Below are positions 36,205 to 47,404 of a stretch of DNA of 64,000 nt, piece by piece. The stretch is from Allodiplogaster sudhausi (Eukaryota; Nematoda; Chromadorea; Rhabditida; Diplogasteridae). Below the pieces are notes generated by a model. It did not search any database, was not told where the DNA came from, and saw only the letters and a program-made list of their open reading frames with translations. Numbering within the stretch: the stretch's first letter is position 1; each line of letters opens with the position of its first letter. The position numbers and the translations under genes are program-made. The stretch lies in contig CALZFC010000354.1 in assembly GCA_945643635.1 (NCBI GenBank), positions 2,306,001 to 2,370,000 of the forward strand, written 5' to 3'.

Positions 36205-36620
36205 ATCTTCCGGTTAAAACGGTCGCTGATAAGGAAAAATCGCAAGCGGATCGATCAATGGCTTTCAGTTATTTAGTCATCTGCTACATATTTCATAGTA
36301 CTCTGTTAATAAACGTAAATAAACTCTCCCTAATAGGCATCTCTTTTATCAGTTTTTTTCGAGATTGTATAGCTTGAGGTGCATTGCACAATCTGATCAT
36401 TATGAGGAGTTTCCCATTCCCCATATACTCTCAACTTCTCTATCTACGTCAATCTGAAAACGAATAAAAGAGGTGAGTATTAGAGAGTGTTTATTTATGT
36501 TTAATAATTTGTCATTTTAACCCAAGTACTATGAAATATGTACGTTGCAGATGACTAAATAAATAAACGCCATCCGCTTGCGATTTTTCCTTATCAGGGA
36601 CAGTTCTTTCCGGAAGATTA
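36205..36620. repeat. Inverted-repeat element upstream of atlastin
   Basis: Left arm about 36205-36345 and right arm about 36475-36620 are reverse complements with some divergence (aatcttccgg, ctgataaggaaaaatcgcaa, tatttagtcatctgc, aaataaac). The spacer is about 130 bp. It lies 160 bp before the atlastin start, so it may overlap promoter DNA. Likely a foldback or MITE-type element. Confidence 0.75.
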
Positions 36621-36780
36621 AAGAAAAATGTCCAATTTTCAATTCTTTATAGATTTAAAGTTTCTCTTTTTACAGTGAGGTTGAATGTGTTGCGTATTAG
36701 GGTAGCCATTTTCGATGACCGGAGTTGAATGGCCAAGAAATATTGACCATAAATGATATAGATACTTTAGTGACATCACA

Positions 36781-39777
36781 ATGTCTGACCAGAGTGATCG
36801 GCGACTGCAAGTACAGCCTGTCCAGGTCAGGGCAAACTCATCAATTCCTTCTTTCTTTTCAATATTGTTAAATTTTGTTTGGATATTAGTAAATTTAAAA
36901 AAAGGATAGCCTTATTTACATAGATTGTCGCGCCGTCCCAAAACGACGGCAAGTTTCAGCTGGATGAGAGCGCACTTCTCTCCGTTCTCGCGGATTCTTC
37001 CATTCAAAATAAAGAGGCGAGTTAATCAATAGTATTTTTTGCATTCCTTTAAACATGACATTTTTATACTATTAAGCTAAAAATTCCATGTTTAAAGGAA
37101 TGCATTAAATAATATTTATTAACTCGCCTCTTTATTTTGAAGCCTAACAATAAGTCAACTTACCATTAGTCAAGTAGTTAAGCAATTCCCACCCGAGAGT
37201 GGCAGTAACTTAATATACATAACAGACACTTTCATCAAAATATTTATTTTCTATCTTTTCCGTTTGCTATCTCTGTCTTCATTCAAATTATTTTTACTTT
37301 CTCACCCCCTTTCTCCATTCTTTTTCTCTCCCTCTTCTCCCTCAAACCATCTCTCTCAACTGAATCACTGTGTCCTTCCTAAACGAAAGAAAGCATAACA
37401 AATCTATCCATGATTTAGATCGTGATCGTGAGTGTGGCTGGAGCGTTCCGCAAGGGAAAGAGTTTTCTGCTCAACTTCTTCGTCGAGTTCCTTTACAGCT
37501 TGCAACGAGCACAACAGGTGTACAAGTGAGACATTTGTTAACTAATTATTTTATATTAAACAAAGGATGAGATTAAACAAAACGGATTTAATAAACTGCT
37601 CATGCCCTTTACGTCAACTGAATCAACCCAACGTCACAATTGCCCCTAAAAATTCAACTTTTATATCTAATCATCCGACTTTTAAATATTAGAATTAATC
37701 ATGTGTATTAATATAGCTTCCTTACAGAGTGGCAGCGGCGGCAGTACCGAGACGCCGAATGGGTTGGCCGATGGGGAGGAGTGGCTCAGCGAGGACGCGA
37801 GCATGCAAGGCTTCCACTGGAGGGGCGGAGCGGCGAGGGACACCCAGGGCATCTGGATATGGGGGGAGCCCATTATCATTCAGACTCCCGCTGGCGACTC
37901 TCTCGCTGTCTTGCTCGTTTGTCTTTCATTCAGTAATAGATTTGAATTATTCTATTCTCATTGTGATTAAAGGAACTACTTGAACCTTTTAAGATGGATA
38001 CGCAAGGTTCCTTCGACAACCAGTCGACGTTCCAGCAATGCTCGACGATCTTCGCCCTCTCCACCATCGTCTCTTCACTCCAAGTCTACAACGTCGTCGG
38101 CAATATTAATGTAAAGTAGAGTATACTTTTCTCATTAGTTTCTTTAAATCATAAAAAATTAAACTATTCCAGGAGGCCTCCTTGCAAAATTTGTCGTTCT
38201 TCGTAAAATACGGTCGCCTCGCTATGGATGACGCGGCGATCCACTCTGGCAAGCCTTTCCAGGTTTATCCATTCTTTAAGAAATTGTAACTTTCCCTCCT
38301 CTTAATAATTTATTATTATTTCCTGTTCTTTAATATGTTAGTAAAATAGCAAATATTGCTTGAGTCGCTCTGCTTCTGCGTCCGCGACTGGCAGTCGGCG
38401 GAGGACTTTTCGTTTGGCGCGGATGGAGGAAAGAAGTACCTCGACCACGTTCTCGAGGCATTATGCTATCAACTTCTATTTTTGTTTTCTTTAGATAAGT
38501 ATAATCAGGAAATAAAATCACTGAGAGGACCCAGAAGAATAGGGTGTTGAAGGAGATATTGGGCCTGAAACCAAAGTGGGTTACCTGAAAGTGGAGTGTC
38601 TCTCAAAATATTCCTCAAAAACATGACAGGGTAGGGATTTTGGGAATCTAAAAATCAAAGCGGGGTCTGTTGGCGAATCTCAGTTTCTTTTTTCCTCTAA
38701 GTAAAGGATTCCTAGACATTTATTTATCGAATTTCCTAAAGGTTTTCCCAAACCAAGCACCCGCGCTGAGTAGCCTGAGGCAGCAGTTGCGCGAGTGCTT
38801 TGAGCAACTTCAATGTATTCTCCTTCCGCATCCCGGATTTCAAGTTACAGAAGTTAACTCGTTTGAAGGCCACGTAAAAGGTAAGAATTAGAGCGGTAAA
38901 AGGAAATTTGAAGTTAAAGGCAAAATACCCCTACATTAAAGACATCCGGCCCGAATTCTGCAACGAGATCCGCCGAATGGTGCCTTTCCTGCTCTCGCCG
39001 AAGGAACTCCAAGCGAAGAAAATCAATGGGAAGCCGGTGACTTGCAAGAAGTTCTTTGACTACATCAAGGTTTGTCAGTTCTTAAGTTTATGTTAAGCCT
39101 CAGCAGGTTCAAAGTAATATTTTATATTACTAGGGCCATTCGTTAATGAAAAATATTTAATATGCTTTGAGGTGTACTGCGAAACATTTGCAAGTCACGA
39201 GATGCCCACTGCGCAGAACATGCTCGAGGCGAATGCACGGCTCATCTGCTATGAGGCAACTGACGAGGCTCGCTCAGAATACTGCAGACTCATGGATGAG
39301 GTTGCTTCCCTTTTTATCTCTCTATCCTGATTTCTCTCTCTCTCTCTCGGTCTGTATTCTCTCTTTCTTTGTAGATCACCAACTGCGATGCGAAGATCCC
39401 GGAGACGAAGTTGGATGGGCTCCACATCAGATGCGTTATCGCCGCCGAAAAAAAATTCGACCGTCATCCGAAGATCTTTGCCAGCGACGGCAGAGACAAA
39501 CATCTAAAACGACTCAAGAAAATCATCAATGTTAGCTTAATTCTTCGTTCGTTCATTGAGCTGCTAATTTTACAAAGAAATCTTTTTGTATAAGTTTTAA
39601 GGGCGATTTCGAGCGATACAAGAAAGCGAACGCGTTGAAGAAGCTTAATTGGCTGGATGGCTGCGTACAGTTCACAAGGGACTGTGGAGAGTCCGTAGTC
39701 CTGTACATGAGGGACTGTGTAAAGTTCTTAGTCCTTCGGCTCGGGCTGGCTTTTGGTAGGAGGCTTAAGAGAGAGAC

Positions 39778-39832
<55 letters not shown>

Positions 39833-39904
39833 ATGATGGAAGACGGATTGTCCTTTCAGGCACAGTTGTGGCTGCTGTTCTGTTCATGCGGGCGAGCATC
39901 CTGA
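36781..39904 (+). CDS. Atlastin-like dynamin-family GTPase, about 530 aa, 12 exons, without recognisable membrane hairpin
   Basis: Atlastins fuse endoplasmic-reticulum tubules by GTP-driven dimerisation. Exons: 36781-36825, 36924-37016, 37419-37517, 37728-37916, 37994-38110, 38173-38262, 38365-38457, 38742-38873, 38920-39069, 39172-39300, 39375-39530, 39602-39904. The P-loop is GAFRKGKS (residues 54-61), switch 2 is MDTQGSFD (143 on) and the guanine-specificity motif is VRDW (Arg218-Asp219). Also conserved are [31 protein letters not shown] and [19 protein letters not shown]. The three-helix linker is shorter and divergent. Just where the paired transmembrane hairpin should follow (after [15 protein letters not shown]), the frame enters a repeat and reads through (GA)n to a stop, so the hairpin and amphipathic tail are missing. 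Two introns use GC donors (37017, 38458). One intron is only 46 nt. Confidence 0.85.
37003..37141. repeat. 61-bp inverted repeat spanning the GC 5' splice site of atlastin exon 2
   Basis: 37003-37063 and 37081-37141 are reverse complements with about seven mismatches and a 17-nt loop. The left arm begins inside exon 2 and contains AATAAAGAG followed by the GC donor gcgagttaat. The transcript would fold the donor into a long stem. Confidence 0.9.
39755..39893 (+). repeat. Inverted repeat arm at the 3' end of atlastin, with (GA)n core
   Basis: Counterpart of 35822-35945. The core (GA)n at about 39776-39830 is read as RERERE in the last atlastin exon, so the current C-terminus of that protein is repeat-derived. 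Confidence 0.8.
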
Positions 39905-39960
39905 CGCAAGCGTGCATCCGGACGCAAGCGAGCATCCGGACGCAAGCGAGCATCCGAGGG
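39892..39960. repeat. Tandem 20-bp repeat, about three units
   Basis: Unit gagcatccggacgcaagc plus two bases, three to four times with single-base changes, between the GA repeat and the SL1 sequence. Confidence 0.9.
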
Positions 39961-39999
39961 CGCACCCAAGCGATTACCTCAAACTTGGGTAATTAAACC
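39900..39999 (-). ncRNA. SL1 spliced-leader sequence, probably an SL RNA pseudogene or fragment
   Basis: On the minus strand, 39999-39978 equals the canonical nematode 22-nt SL1 leader exactly (begins GGTTTAATTACCCAAG, ends TTTGAG). It is followed at once by GTAATC, a plausible 5' splice site at the place where SL RNA is cut. ACCCAAG in the leader can pair with CTTGGGT 13-20 nt downstream, like stem-loop I of SL RNA. After that the sequence enters the 20-bp tandem repeat and shows no U-rich Sm-binding site. So the leader, donor and first stem are present, but the 3' half is not recognisable. A functional SL RNA is unlikely without an Sm site. Confidence 0.6.
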
Positions 40000-40330
40000 G
40001 ACTCATTGAGAAAAACCGAGGGAAGCCAATTGCTGCAGCATTCTATATCTGTCGGGTTTTTGACTACGCACCGGCTCGCTCGCTGGGTGCGAGACAGCAT
40101 AGAGAGGAGAGAGAGTGCAGACGGCCAGACAGCAGCCGCCTGACCCAGAGCTCACCTAGACCAATTAAACAGCCATTCAAAACCTTCAACGACCCTTTAT
40201 AAGCTTAAGATGAATTCTAATGACAATGCAATGTATGAGAAAGTTGTTCGTCTTGGCGTGACGGTTTTTTCAAACCATAATTTGATGACATAGCTTAAAT
40301 ACCCTCGGAGATATCGCGGGCCTTGGGAAA
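40000..40330. other. Intergenic, no supported gene
   Basis: Includes the minus-strand upstream side of the SL1 sequence, where its promoter would be. A short gcgagacagc/gctcgctgggtgcg-rich part (40068-40150) was seen but no element was identified. Confidence 0.4.
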
Positions 40331-40339
40331 CCGGCTCCT

Positions 40340-42690
40340 TTAAGGTACTTATCGAATGTTTAAAAAAAACCAAATAGGCTCATATTGAAGCCAGTTCAAT
40401 TCTTAACAAAATGCCCCAAGTCCCATCCCGATACGTTCTCTACTTCTTGAGATATAAAAGTTCAAAATTGGTCCCTAACAAAAAAAAATTTCAGTTTTAT
40501 CGATTTTTTTGATATCCCTGATGCGCAAAAGATTACAAGTCATACATTAAAAGATGCGCCTTGAAAAACTGCATCGATAGGATCCGACAATCAACCAATC
40601 GTATTTACAGATTTTGAGAAAAGGGGCAAAAACCTTCGAAAAAGTGCCCTTTTTGGAAAATAAATTCCCACCGATCTACCAATTGATCTACGAAATCGAA
40701 CTTCTGGTCATTGGTAGATTCCCCCCTGACGAATCGACTACTATTTTTGTTATTTTTGTAGGTGCCCTAGAAAAAAAGAAATTCCACCTCAAATTTTCCC
40801 GAGTGACCCCCCTTTGCGGCGCCGGCGCCGGCGCCAACCAAAAATTTCCAAACCCTCATAGGACGATAGCCGAGACTTCAATGTACCTTTTTGGAAAGTT
40901 TCATCCAAATCCACCAATCCTGCCGCCCACAGGAATCAATTTGCCGTAACCGGTAAATTACGTTTTTACGTTGTTTAGTCTATAGAGTGACTAGCTGAGC
41001 TATGGGGGGACCTGGTTTCAGTATCTTTGCCCATTATCTCCCTTGGAGTCTCCGCTATGTCCTAGCATTAAGAAATTTGCATTTGGGGTCATATAAAAAC
41101 GCGCAAAAGGGTTTGCCCGCGCGCGACTCCGAACCCGGGTCGGTTGAATATCTGCGTGCCATGAAAATGCACCAAAAAGCCACAAAATCAGTCATATCTC
41201 GAATATGCCTGAACCAATACCGACGGTCAAGCTATCATTCGATAGCTAATTTTAGGCTCTATTCGAATAAAAATATGCGCCAAAAAGTGTCAGTGATAGC
41301 TAAGGTCGAAAAAGTGGCCTAAATATTCTCGGACCAAAAGTAGATCAAAAACGCCAAAATATTAAAACGTTTTGTATGATAAATGTGTTCGCCATCTCGA
41401 GAGCTACAGAACCATATATAACATGTTGCCATAAGGCCAATCCCCGAGAAGAAGCAGCCGCGGAATTGGCCTCCCAAAAATTCGACATTTCACGGCCCCC
41501 TCAGGGTACTTTTCCGGAATCCTAGCCAAACGGGAGTAGGCTCATATGAAAGCCTTTCTAAAAGTCTACAATATTCTGAATGTCCCATCCTGCTCCGGTC
41601 CCAAATCTCCGAGTATTGATTTTTCAAAGGTTCGTTCCTAACAAAATGAGTCCGTCGGTTTTTGCCACAGATCGATATGACCCAATGTATTTAGCCCCAC
41701 AATCTATATATCAGTGAATGCGCCTTGAAAAACTACATCATATATGTCGGAAAGAGAAAAAGTTAATTTTGAAAATTCAAGTTAGTGAGCAAAAACAGAG
41801 CAAAAAAGGGCCAAAAAAGGAGGTCAAAATTTGGCCACGCCCCCTGGCCACCCCTGAGGCACTATCAACAAACCAACCAGGAATCTTAATAATTAAGACA
41901 TGGGCTATCGACTCATATTTTTTTCATTCCCCAATTCCTCTCCGTTCAAAAGATGGAAACGCTCAAAATGGCCAACCCAGCGCAAGCGCGCGCCGAAAAG
42001 TACCAACTTTGGCCGCTGGCGCCACCCCCAAACCCAAATCCCAAAAATCCGAAACCCATACCAAAACGTAGCCCCAATATTCATTTTCCATCCTAAAAAA
42101 ACCCCACTCGAAAATCTCAACTCTACCGCCCACCACGCCGCTCCGCGCAAACCCAGTAAATATTGAACAAGCGTTTCTAAGTACACTCTCTAACTAGCGG
42201 AGCTATGGGGGGACCTGGTTTCAGTATCTTTGCCCATTATCTCCCTTGGAGTCTCCGCTATGTCCTAGCATTGGTTTTGTTTAATTAGGTTTCACACAAA
42301 AGCGCGCAAAAGGGTTTGCCCGCGCGCGACTCCGAACCTGGGTCGTTAGAAAATCTGTGTGTGATGAAAATGTACCAAAAAGCCACAAAATAATTCATAT
42401 CTCGAATATGCCTGAACCAATACCGATGATCAACCTATCATTCGATAGCTAATTTTAGGCTCTATTCGAATAAAAATATGCCCCAAAAAGTGTCAGTGAT
42501 AGCTAAGGTCGAAAAAGTGGCCTGAACATTCTGACCCCAAAAGTAGATCAAAAACATCGAAATATCAAAACCTTTTGTATGACACATTTGTTCGCCATCT
42601 CCAGAGCTACATAATGATATATAACATGTAGGCATAATACCAATCCCCGAGAAAAAACAGCCGCGGAAAGGGCCTCCCAAAAATTTGACT
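40340..42690. repeat. Two tandem units of a 1.2-kb repeat
   Basis: Unit 1 about 40340-41515, unit 2 about 41516-42690. Strongly conserved blocks are gagctatggggggacctggt to ctccgctatgtcctagcatt (41000 and 42200), gcgcgcaaaagggtttgccc (41100 and 42303), ctgaaccaataccga to aaaaagtgtcagtgatagct (41210 and 42413) and gcgccttgaaaaact (40556 and 41719). The 5' halves of the units are more diverged than the 3' halves. No reading frame is conserved between units, so it is satellite-like rather than coding. Confidence 0.8.
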
Positions 42691-42863
42691 CGCCAAAGTC
42701 ATGTAGTGATGTGTGTGTATTGCGTATCTCTCTCAATGTCTCTAATCCCTTGCCCACCCTTAACCTCGGAGAGCCTCCGACAGATGCCCACATTGAAGCA
42801 GATTTAAACCACAAGTAAAAGAAAGTTGTCGACGAAAAATAAGAGCTTCTCTTACCTACCCAT

Positions 42864-43205
42864 ATGATCAAGTTTGGCCTAAAAGATCGATTGGAGGAGG
42901 TCCCGCTTTATGAAAATTAATATTGATATTTGATATTTATGTATACATATCTGGATATTTGCATTTCTTTTTTGAATACTGTAGAAAACGTCTCTGAAGA
43001 TTTCCCCGGTGTGTCCTCAAAATCAAGGAGTGCATGGGGTGGGAAGTAGAGGCCCTCCTATAGCACTCCATTTACAAACGTATACAAACGCGTTGCGAAT
43101 TTGAAATTTTTGAAACTTAAAAATCAAGACTTATCCAGTTATGAGGTTTGCAAAGTTTGAGGTGTAATTTTAACAGATACGGTTTTCTATCGTCGCATGC
43201 CTCCT
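42864..43205. repeat. Dispersed repeat X, copy 2
   Basis: Matches 7966-8385 in order and orientation. It forms the intron-like DNA directly before the exon 3-like block of coiled-coil copy D. Confidence 0.65.
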
Positions 43206-43226
43206 TTAAAATATTTCCTGTCGCAG

Positions 43227-44420
43227 AGTCGTTCTGCAGTACGAGCAGTCTGGTTGGCGTAGTCAATAATGTGGATGGAGAAGACGGCCTCGGTAGCATC
43301 TCCTCTACTCGCGAATCGTCATTGGTCGACATGTACCACTCTAATGTAACTGTTTATTGCTTAAATTTTCAAAAAAAAAAGTTAATTTGGAAGAATAAAG
43401 TAATGTTTAAAAAAGAAAAAAATTATCAGATGATCAAAACAACCAAACTCCTCGAGAAGCAGTTGAAGAAACTCGAAGACTTCTCGCGTCTTTCCGAACA
43501 AATTACGCAGAACTCGATTCAGGTCTTTTCAAGCCATAATTTTTGTTTCCTCGGATACACTAGCTAAACTTGAAACAAGAAGTATTCCTGAGCAAACTCC
43601 TTTTTCAGTCCATTGAACAGAAGTCAGCGATGGCATCTCTGACGGCCGAGAACTCGGCCCTTCGCCAGAAGTGCGAAGAGACGGGAAAAGAAGGTTAGTA
43701 TTGGTCGTGTCGAAGGATTTGCAATTGTTTCTTTTATGGCTTACATTCTTCTCATAAAATTAGGCAGCTGTCTAGGAATATAAAAAGCATTGCATTTTTG
43801 TGCCACAGTGTTCGTTAAAATTAATTAATTAATTGAAATATTATTAAGAGTCAATTGGAAAAGTAATGGAGAATCATTTGTTTTGCAGCTGGCAAGCCTG
43901 ACGGAGGCTTTCGAGGAGCTCAAGCAAAGTTCTATTCATTCTGGCGGCCAGGTAAAACATTCAATGGAAATGAGGCTACATTGATTGTACCATCCCGGAG
44001 TGATATATTTATTCACAGTCATATATGCCATAAAAGTAGAGAAATAGATCTAGAGAAGCGGTACTGGGCTGTGAGTTGGTTAATGGTAAGAGCCCTTGGC
44101 ATTGTTGTGTTTCAATTGGTACCACTTTAACAATTGAAGATCGCTCCTTGACGACCATTATGTAGGTCTGTACGCGTATTTTTTTTCAATGTCCATTCCG
44201 TTCACTGCCGAAGTTTTTGCGATGGACGCCTCTAAATTTTGCATTATAGCGCCTTCTTCAGACCCTCCAGAAGAGCAACACCATTGACAAGCTTCGTGCA
44301 TTAGAGATGGCGAATCGCCTCTTGGAGGATGAGGCCGAGAAGCTGCGCAAGGTTATCGAGGAGCAGAAGCGTAGAACCGATTGTCCCAGGTAAGCATTGC
44401 TTAATTATATGATTTATAAC

Positions 44421-44510
<90 letters not shown>

Positions 44511-44741
44511 TAATAATAATAATATGTAATAACAATAATAAATTATAACTATGCACCCGTTCTTTCCAGTTCCCCGAACTTGCCTCATCGGACTTCTATT
44601 TTTTATGGTTCCGCTGAGCTGGTAGCTGAATTCAATAACAAAGCTGGGCGCAAAAAACAGGAAGCTGATGATGACCGCAAAAAGGAGGCCATTACCGAAC
44701 AGCATGAGAGGCTGGCATGGTACACTCGGAAGCAGCTTTGA
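43227..44741 (+). pseudogene. Coiled-coil family copy D, diverged and shortened
   Basis: Blocks equal to exons 3, 4, 5 and 6 of copy B are open: SSLVDMYHSN, then TKLLEKQLKKLEDFSRLSEQ, then SAMASLTAENSALRQKCEE, then LASLTEAFEELKQSSIHSGG. Exons 1-2 and 7-8 are missing. Exons 9 and 10 appear fused without an intron (TIDKLRALEMANRLL then EKLRKVIEEQKRR). The last exon (44570-44741) has its own C-terminus ending RLAWYTRKQL rather than the GLDQF shared by B and C. At the end of exon 5 the only GT (GTTAGT) leaves a phase that does not fit exon 6, which breaks the model. Most likely a pseudogene; a different transcript structure cannot be excluded. Confidence 0.6.
44408..44528. repeat. (TAA)n trinucleotide repeat
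   Basis: About 115 bp of AAT/TAA units in an intron of copy D. Confidence 0.95.
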
Positions 44742-44996
44742 GCTGAACGCGGCACACTCGTCAATGTTGACCAAGCATCATCCCAAATTCCACAGAGCCT
44801 TCTTCTCTTTCATTCGCTCTTGAGCAAATCACTGCCTCATATGTATTCGTACTGTTTCGGGAGGGCATCCAAGCCATCTTTTTATATTCACGTTTGTTAT
44901 TTCCTTTTCACTCTCTCTCTCTTAGAAATTTAACCATTATCTTGAGAATTTTCTTTTGAACTATCTTTTGCTTCCTATTCTTTTTTCCGCTGATCT

Positions 44997-45512
44997 GACA
45001 GTCTTATTCTGTTTTCCTCCTACGCTCCATTCATTCATTCATTCTTTCATTACGTTCACTAGTCATCATGACAAACAGTCAAATTGCATGAAATATCTTT
45101 GTTCGCAGTTAATTAAAATAGTTAAAGAAGAATGGTAGATGTCCTAATGGCAGAATAACTGAATAAAAAGAAGACTGAAGATTCATTTTCTCGATGGCTA
45201 CACAGTAATTTCCTACTCCGTCGTTGCTGATTCTGCTTATCCAGAACAGCTTTGCCCAAATGTTCTGGATAATCAGAATCAGCAACGACGGAATAGGAAA
45301 TTACTGTGTAGCCATCGAGAAAATGAATCTTCAGTCTTCTTTTTATTCAGTTATTCTGCCATTAGGACATCTACCATTCTTCTTTAACTATTTTAATTAA
45401 CTGCGAACAAAGATATTTCATGCAATTTGACTGTTTGTCATGATGACTAGTGAACGTAATGAAAGAATGAATGAATGAATGGAGCGTAGAAGGAAAACAG
45501 AATAAGACTGTC
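44997..45512. repeat. Near-perfect palindrome, two 252-bp arms, 12-bp spacer
   Basis: 44997-45248 and 45261-45512 are reverse complements with only a few differences. The spacer is gctttgcccaaa. The left arm directly continues the 3' flank of copy D. The right arm is therefore an inverted duplication, an element of inverted-repeat type, or an assembly artefact. Confidence 0.95.
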
Positions 45513-47098
45513 GGTTTACCCTTTTGCGACGTCTGAGGACCTTTCTCCTATCCCCTCTGTCATCTTTCTCTCTCTCTAACCCTTGCCAAACTCATATTAC
45601 TGAACGTCTTGAAGCCTGGGAAAGCAGCAGTATGCGAGAAGGGTCGCATATTGACTCTTTCATGAATGCATCTTCGATATAGCACTCAACCATGCATTGA
45701 TTTATGTACTTATGTTACAGGTTTTTTTTTATTTTTCGTTCTCCTCGAGGCCAACATAAATCTGTTGGAAAATTCTTTTTCGACAGAAATTATTGCATAC
45801 CAAATGCGAGCTAGGTTTCATTATTGACAGTTGCAAATCGTTCAGCAGTGATTTCACCTGTGCAACATCGTCTAGTCTACCTTAGAAAATAAATACTGTG
45901 CGACGACGCTTGGTAACTGAAATGAATAGATAAAATGACCGTCGATTAGGGCAGGCATGAAAAAAATTACTGTCTCACGTTCCCACACAAGGTAGCCTGT
46001 TTTGAAATGTGAGAGAGGGTGAGAGTGAGAAAGAGTTAGAGAGAGAGAGAGAAAGAGAGAGTGTGTGAGTGAGTGCGAGAGAAAAAGAGAGCAGAGGGGA
46101 AGGACGGGGAAATTTCAGAGACATTACTATTTAGGTAGCGATTGAGAAAAACAAGAAAGCAATCATTTTTTGCAAATTAAGTGAAGTAAGTTACTGTTTA
46201 TCATGTTACTTCAAAGTCGAATAGCGAATGCTCAAATGGCGCGTCTTGGCAAGAGGATGATGGCAGCAGTCAGAGATGGACTGAGAACATTAGAGCAAAA
46301 AGTGGAAGTCCGACGAGTGGGTGGTTTCCAGTGGAGAAGAGAAAGAAGGAGGGAGAGATAGAAAGAGAAAGAGAATGGAAAGGGGAAATGGAGAGAGAGA
46401 GAAAGAGAGCGAGAGCGATAAGGAGAGAGAGAAGGAAAGGAAAGGGAAACGAGGTGGAAATGCTTGAAGAACGAAAACAAGTGGCTACCTTTGGCTCACC
46501 ATATGAGAACAAAGGAAACATAGAGGGGGAAACAAGAGATTCTTTTGGCAAAACTGATCGAGTTAGGGAGAAAGCGAGAGAGTGAGGGAGGTAGGGAGAC
46601 AGAAATAGAGAGAGATACAGAGAGATATGAATAGAGATGAACGAGACAGTATGTAAGGGAGAGAGAAAGAGATAGAGAGAGCGAGAGAGAATAGTACAGA
46701 GATCACGGGGCTACAACAACATCCACATGTTCTCGTTCATTTTATCTTGTCCATAGGAACCCGCCACTGAGAGTGCATCTTATATAATTAACTCTACACA
46801 ACACTATGCAGTAGGTATGATTGTATATATGAATGAATTGCACAACTTTGCTTGCCTTCCGAAAGAATATAAATAATTTTGACAAGAATTTTAATGCATT
46901 CTTCCAATTCGCATTGCAACTCTTCATTCTCTTTCCTCTCTCACTCCTTCCATCTTTAGCACATCACGTAATTCTTAGTGACCTGCGAATCAACCAAGTT
47001 CCATGTTGTCAACCAACGAGCAAGGGTTGAGGAGAAGCTGGCGGGCTAGAATGAGAAAAGTGAAAATGCGTTTTGTTGCACAATGCGTAATTCCTTTT

Positions 47099-47129
<31 letters not shown>

Positions 47130-47166
47130 TATATATATATATGTCTATATATATACATATACATTT

Positions 47167-47205
<39 letters not shown>

Positions 47206-47404
47206 TTTTCATCAAACAAATGTTTATCATTAAACATTTCCCGCGCTTGTGTTCCTCTTCGTCCGCTGCCTACTTTCGATCTCCACCCTTCTTGTATGTC
47301 TTGCTTTCTCCCCCCTTCTAATTCTGTTCCACTCCCGTGTCTTCATTCGCTTCGCTTTCACCAAGTTCTCACTCTCGCCTTCCACAGGAAGGAGTGCTCT
47401 TCAA
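45513..47404. other. Intergenic: purine-rich and (TA)n repeats
   Basis: GA-rich DNA at about 46015-46095 and 46335-46690, the inverted copy of the 28435 repeat at about 46290-46345, and (TA)n at 47098-47200. A pyrimidine tract ending TTCCACAG at 47388 precedes the reductase start and could be a trans-splice acceptor. No gene supported. Confidence 0.5.

Noticed and set aside
38881..38902. A 22-nt intron in atlastin
   Set aside because: A donor nine bases earlier (GTAAAA at 38874) with the acceptor at 38919 gives a 46-nt intron in phase, which is far more plausible.
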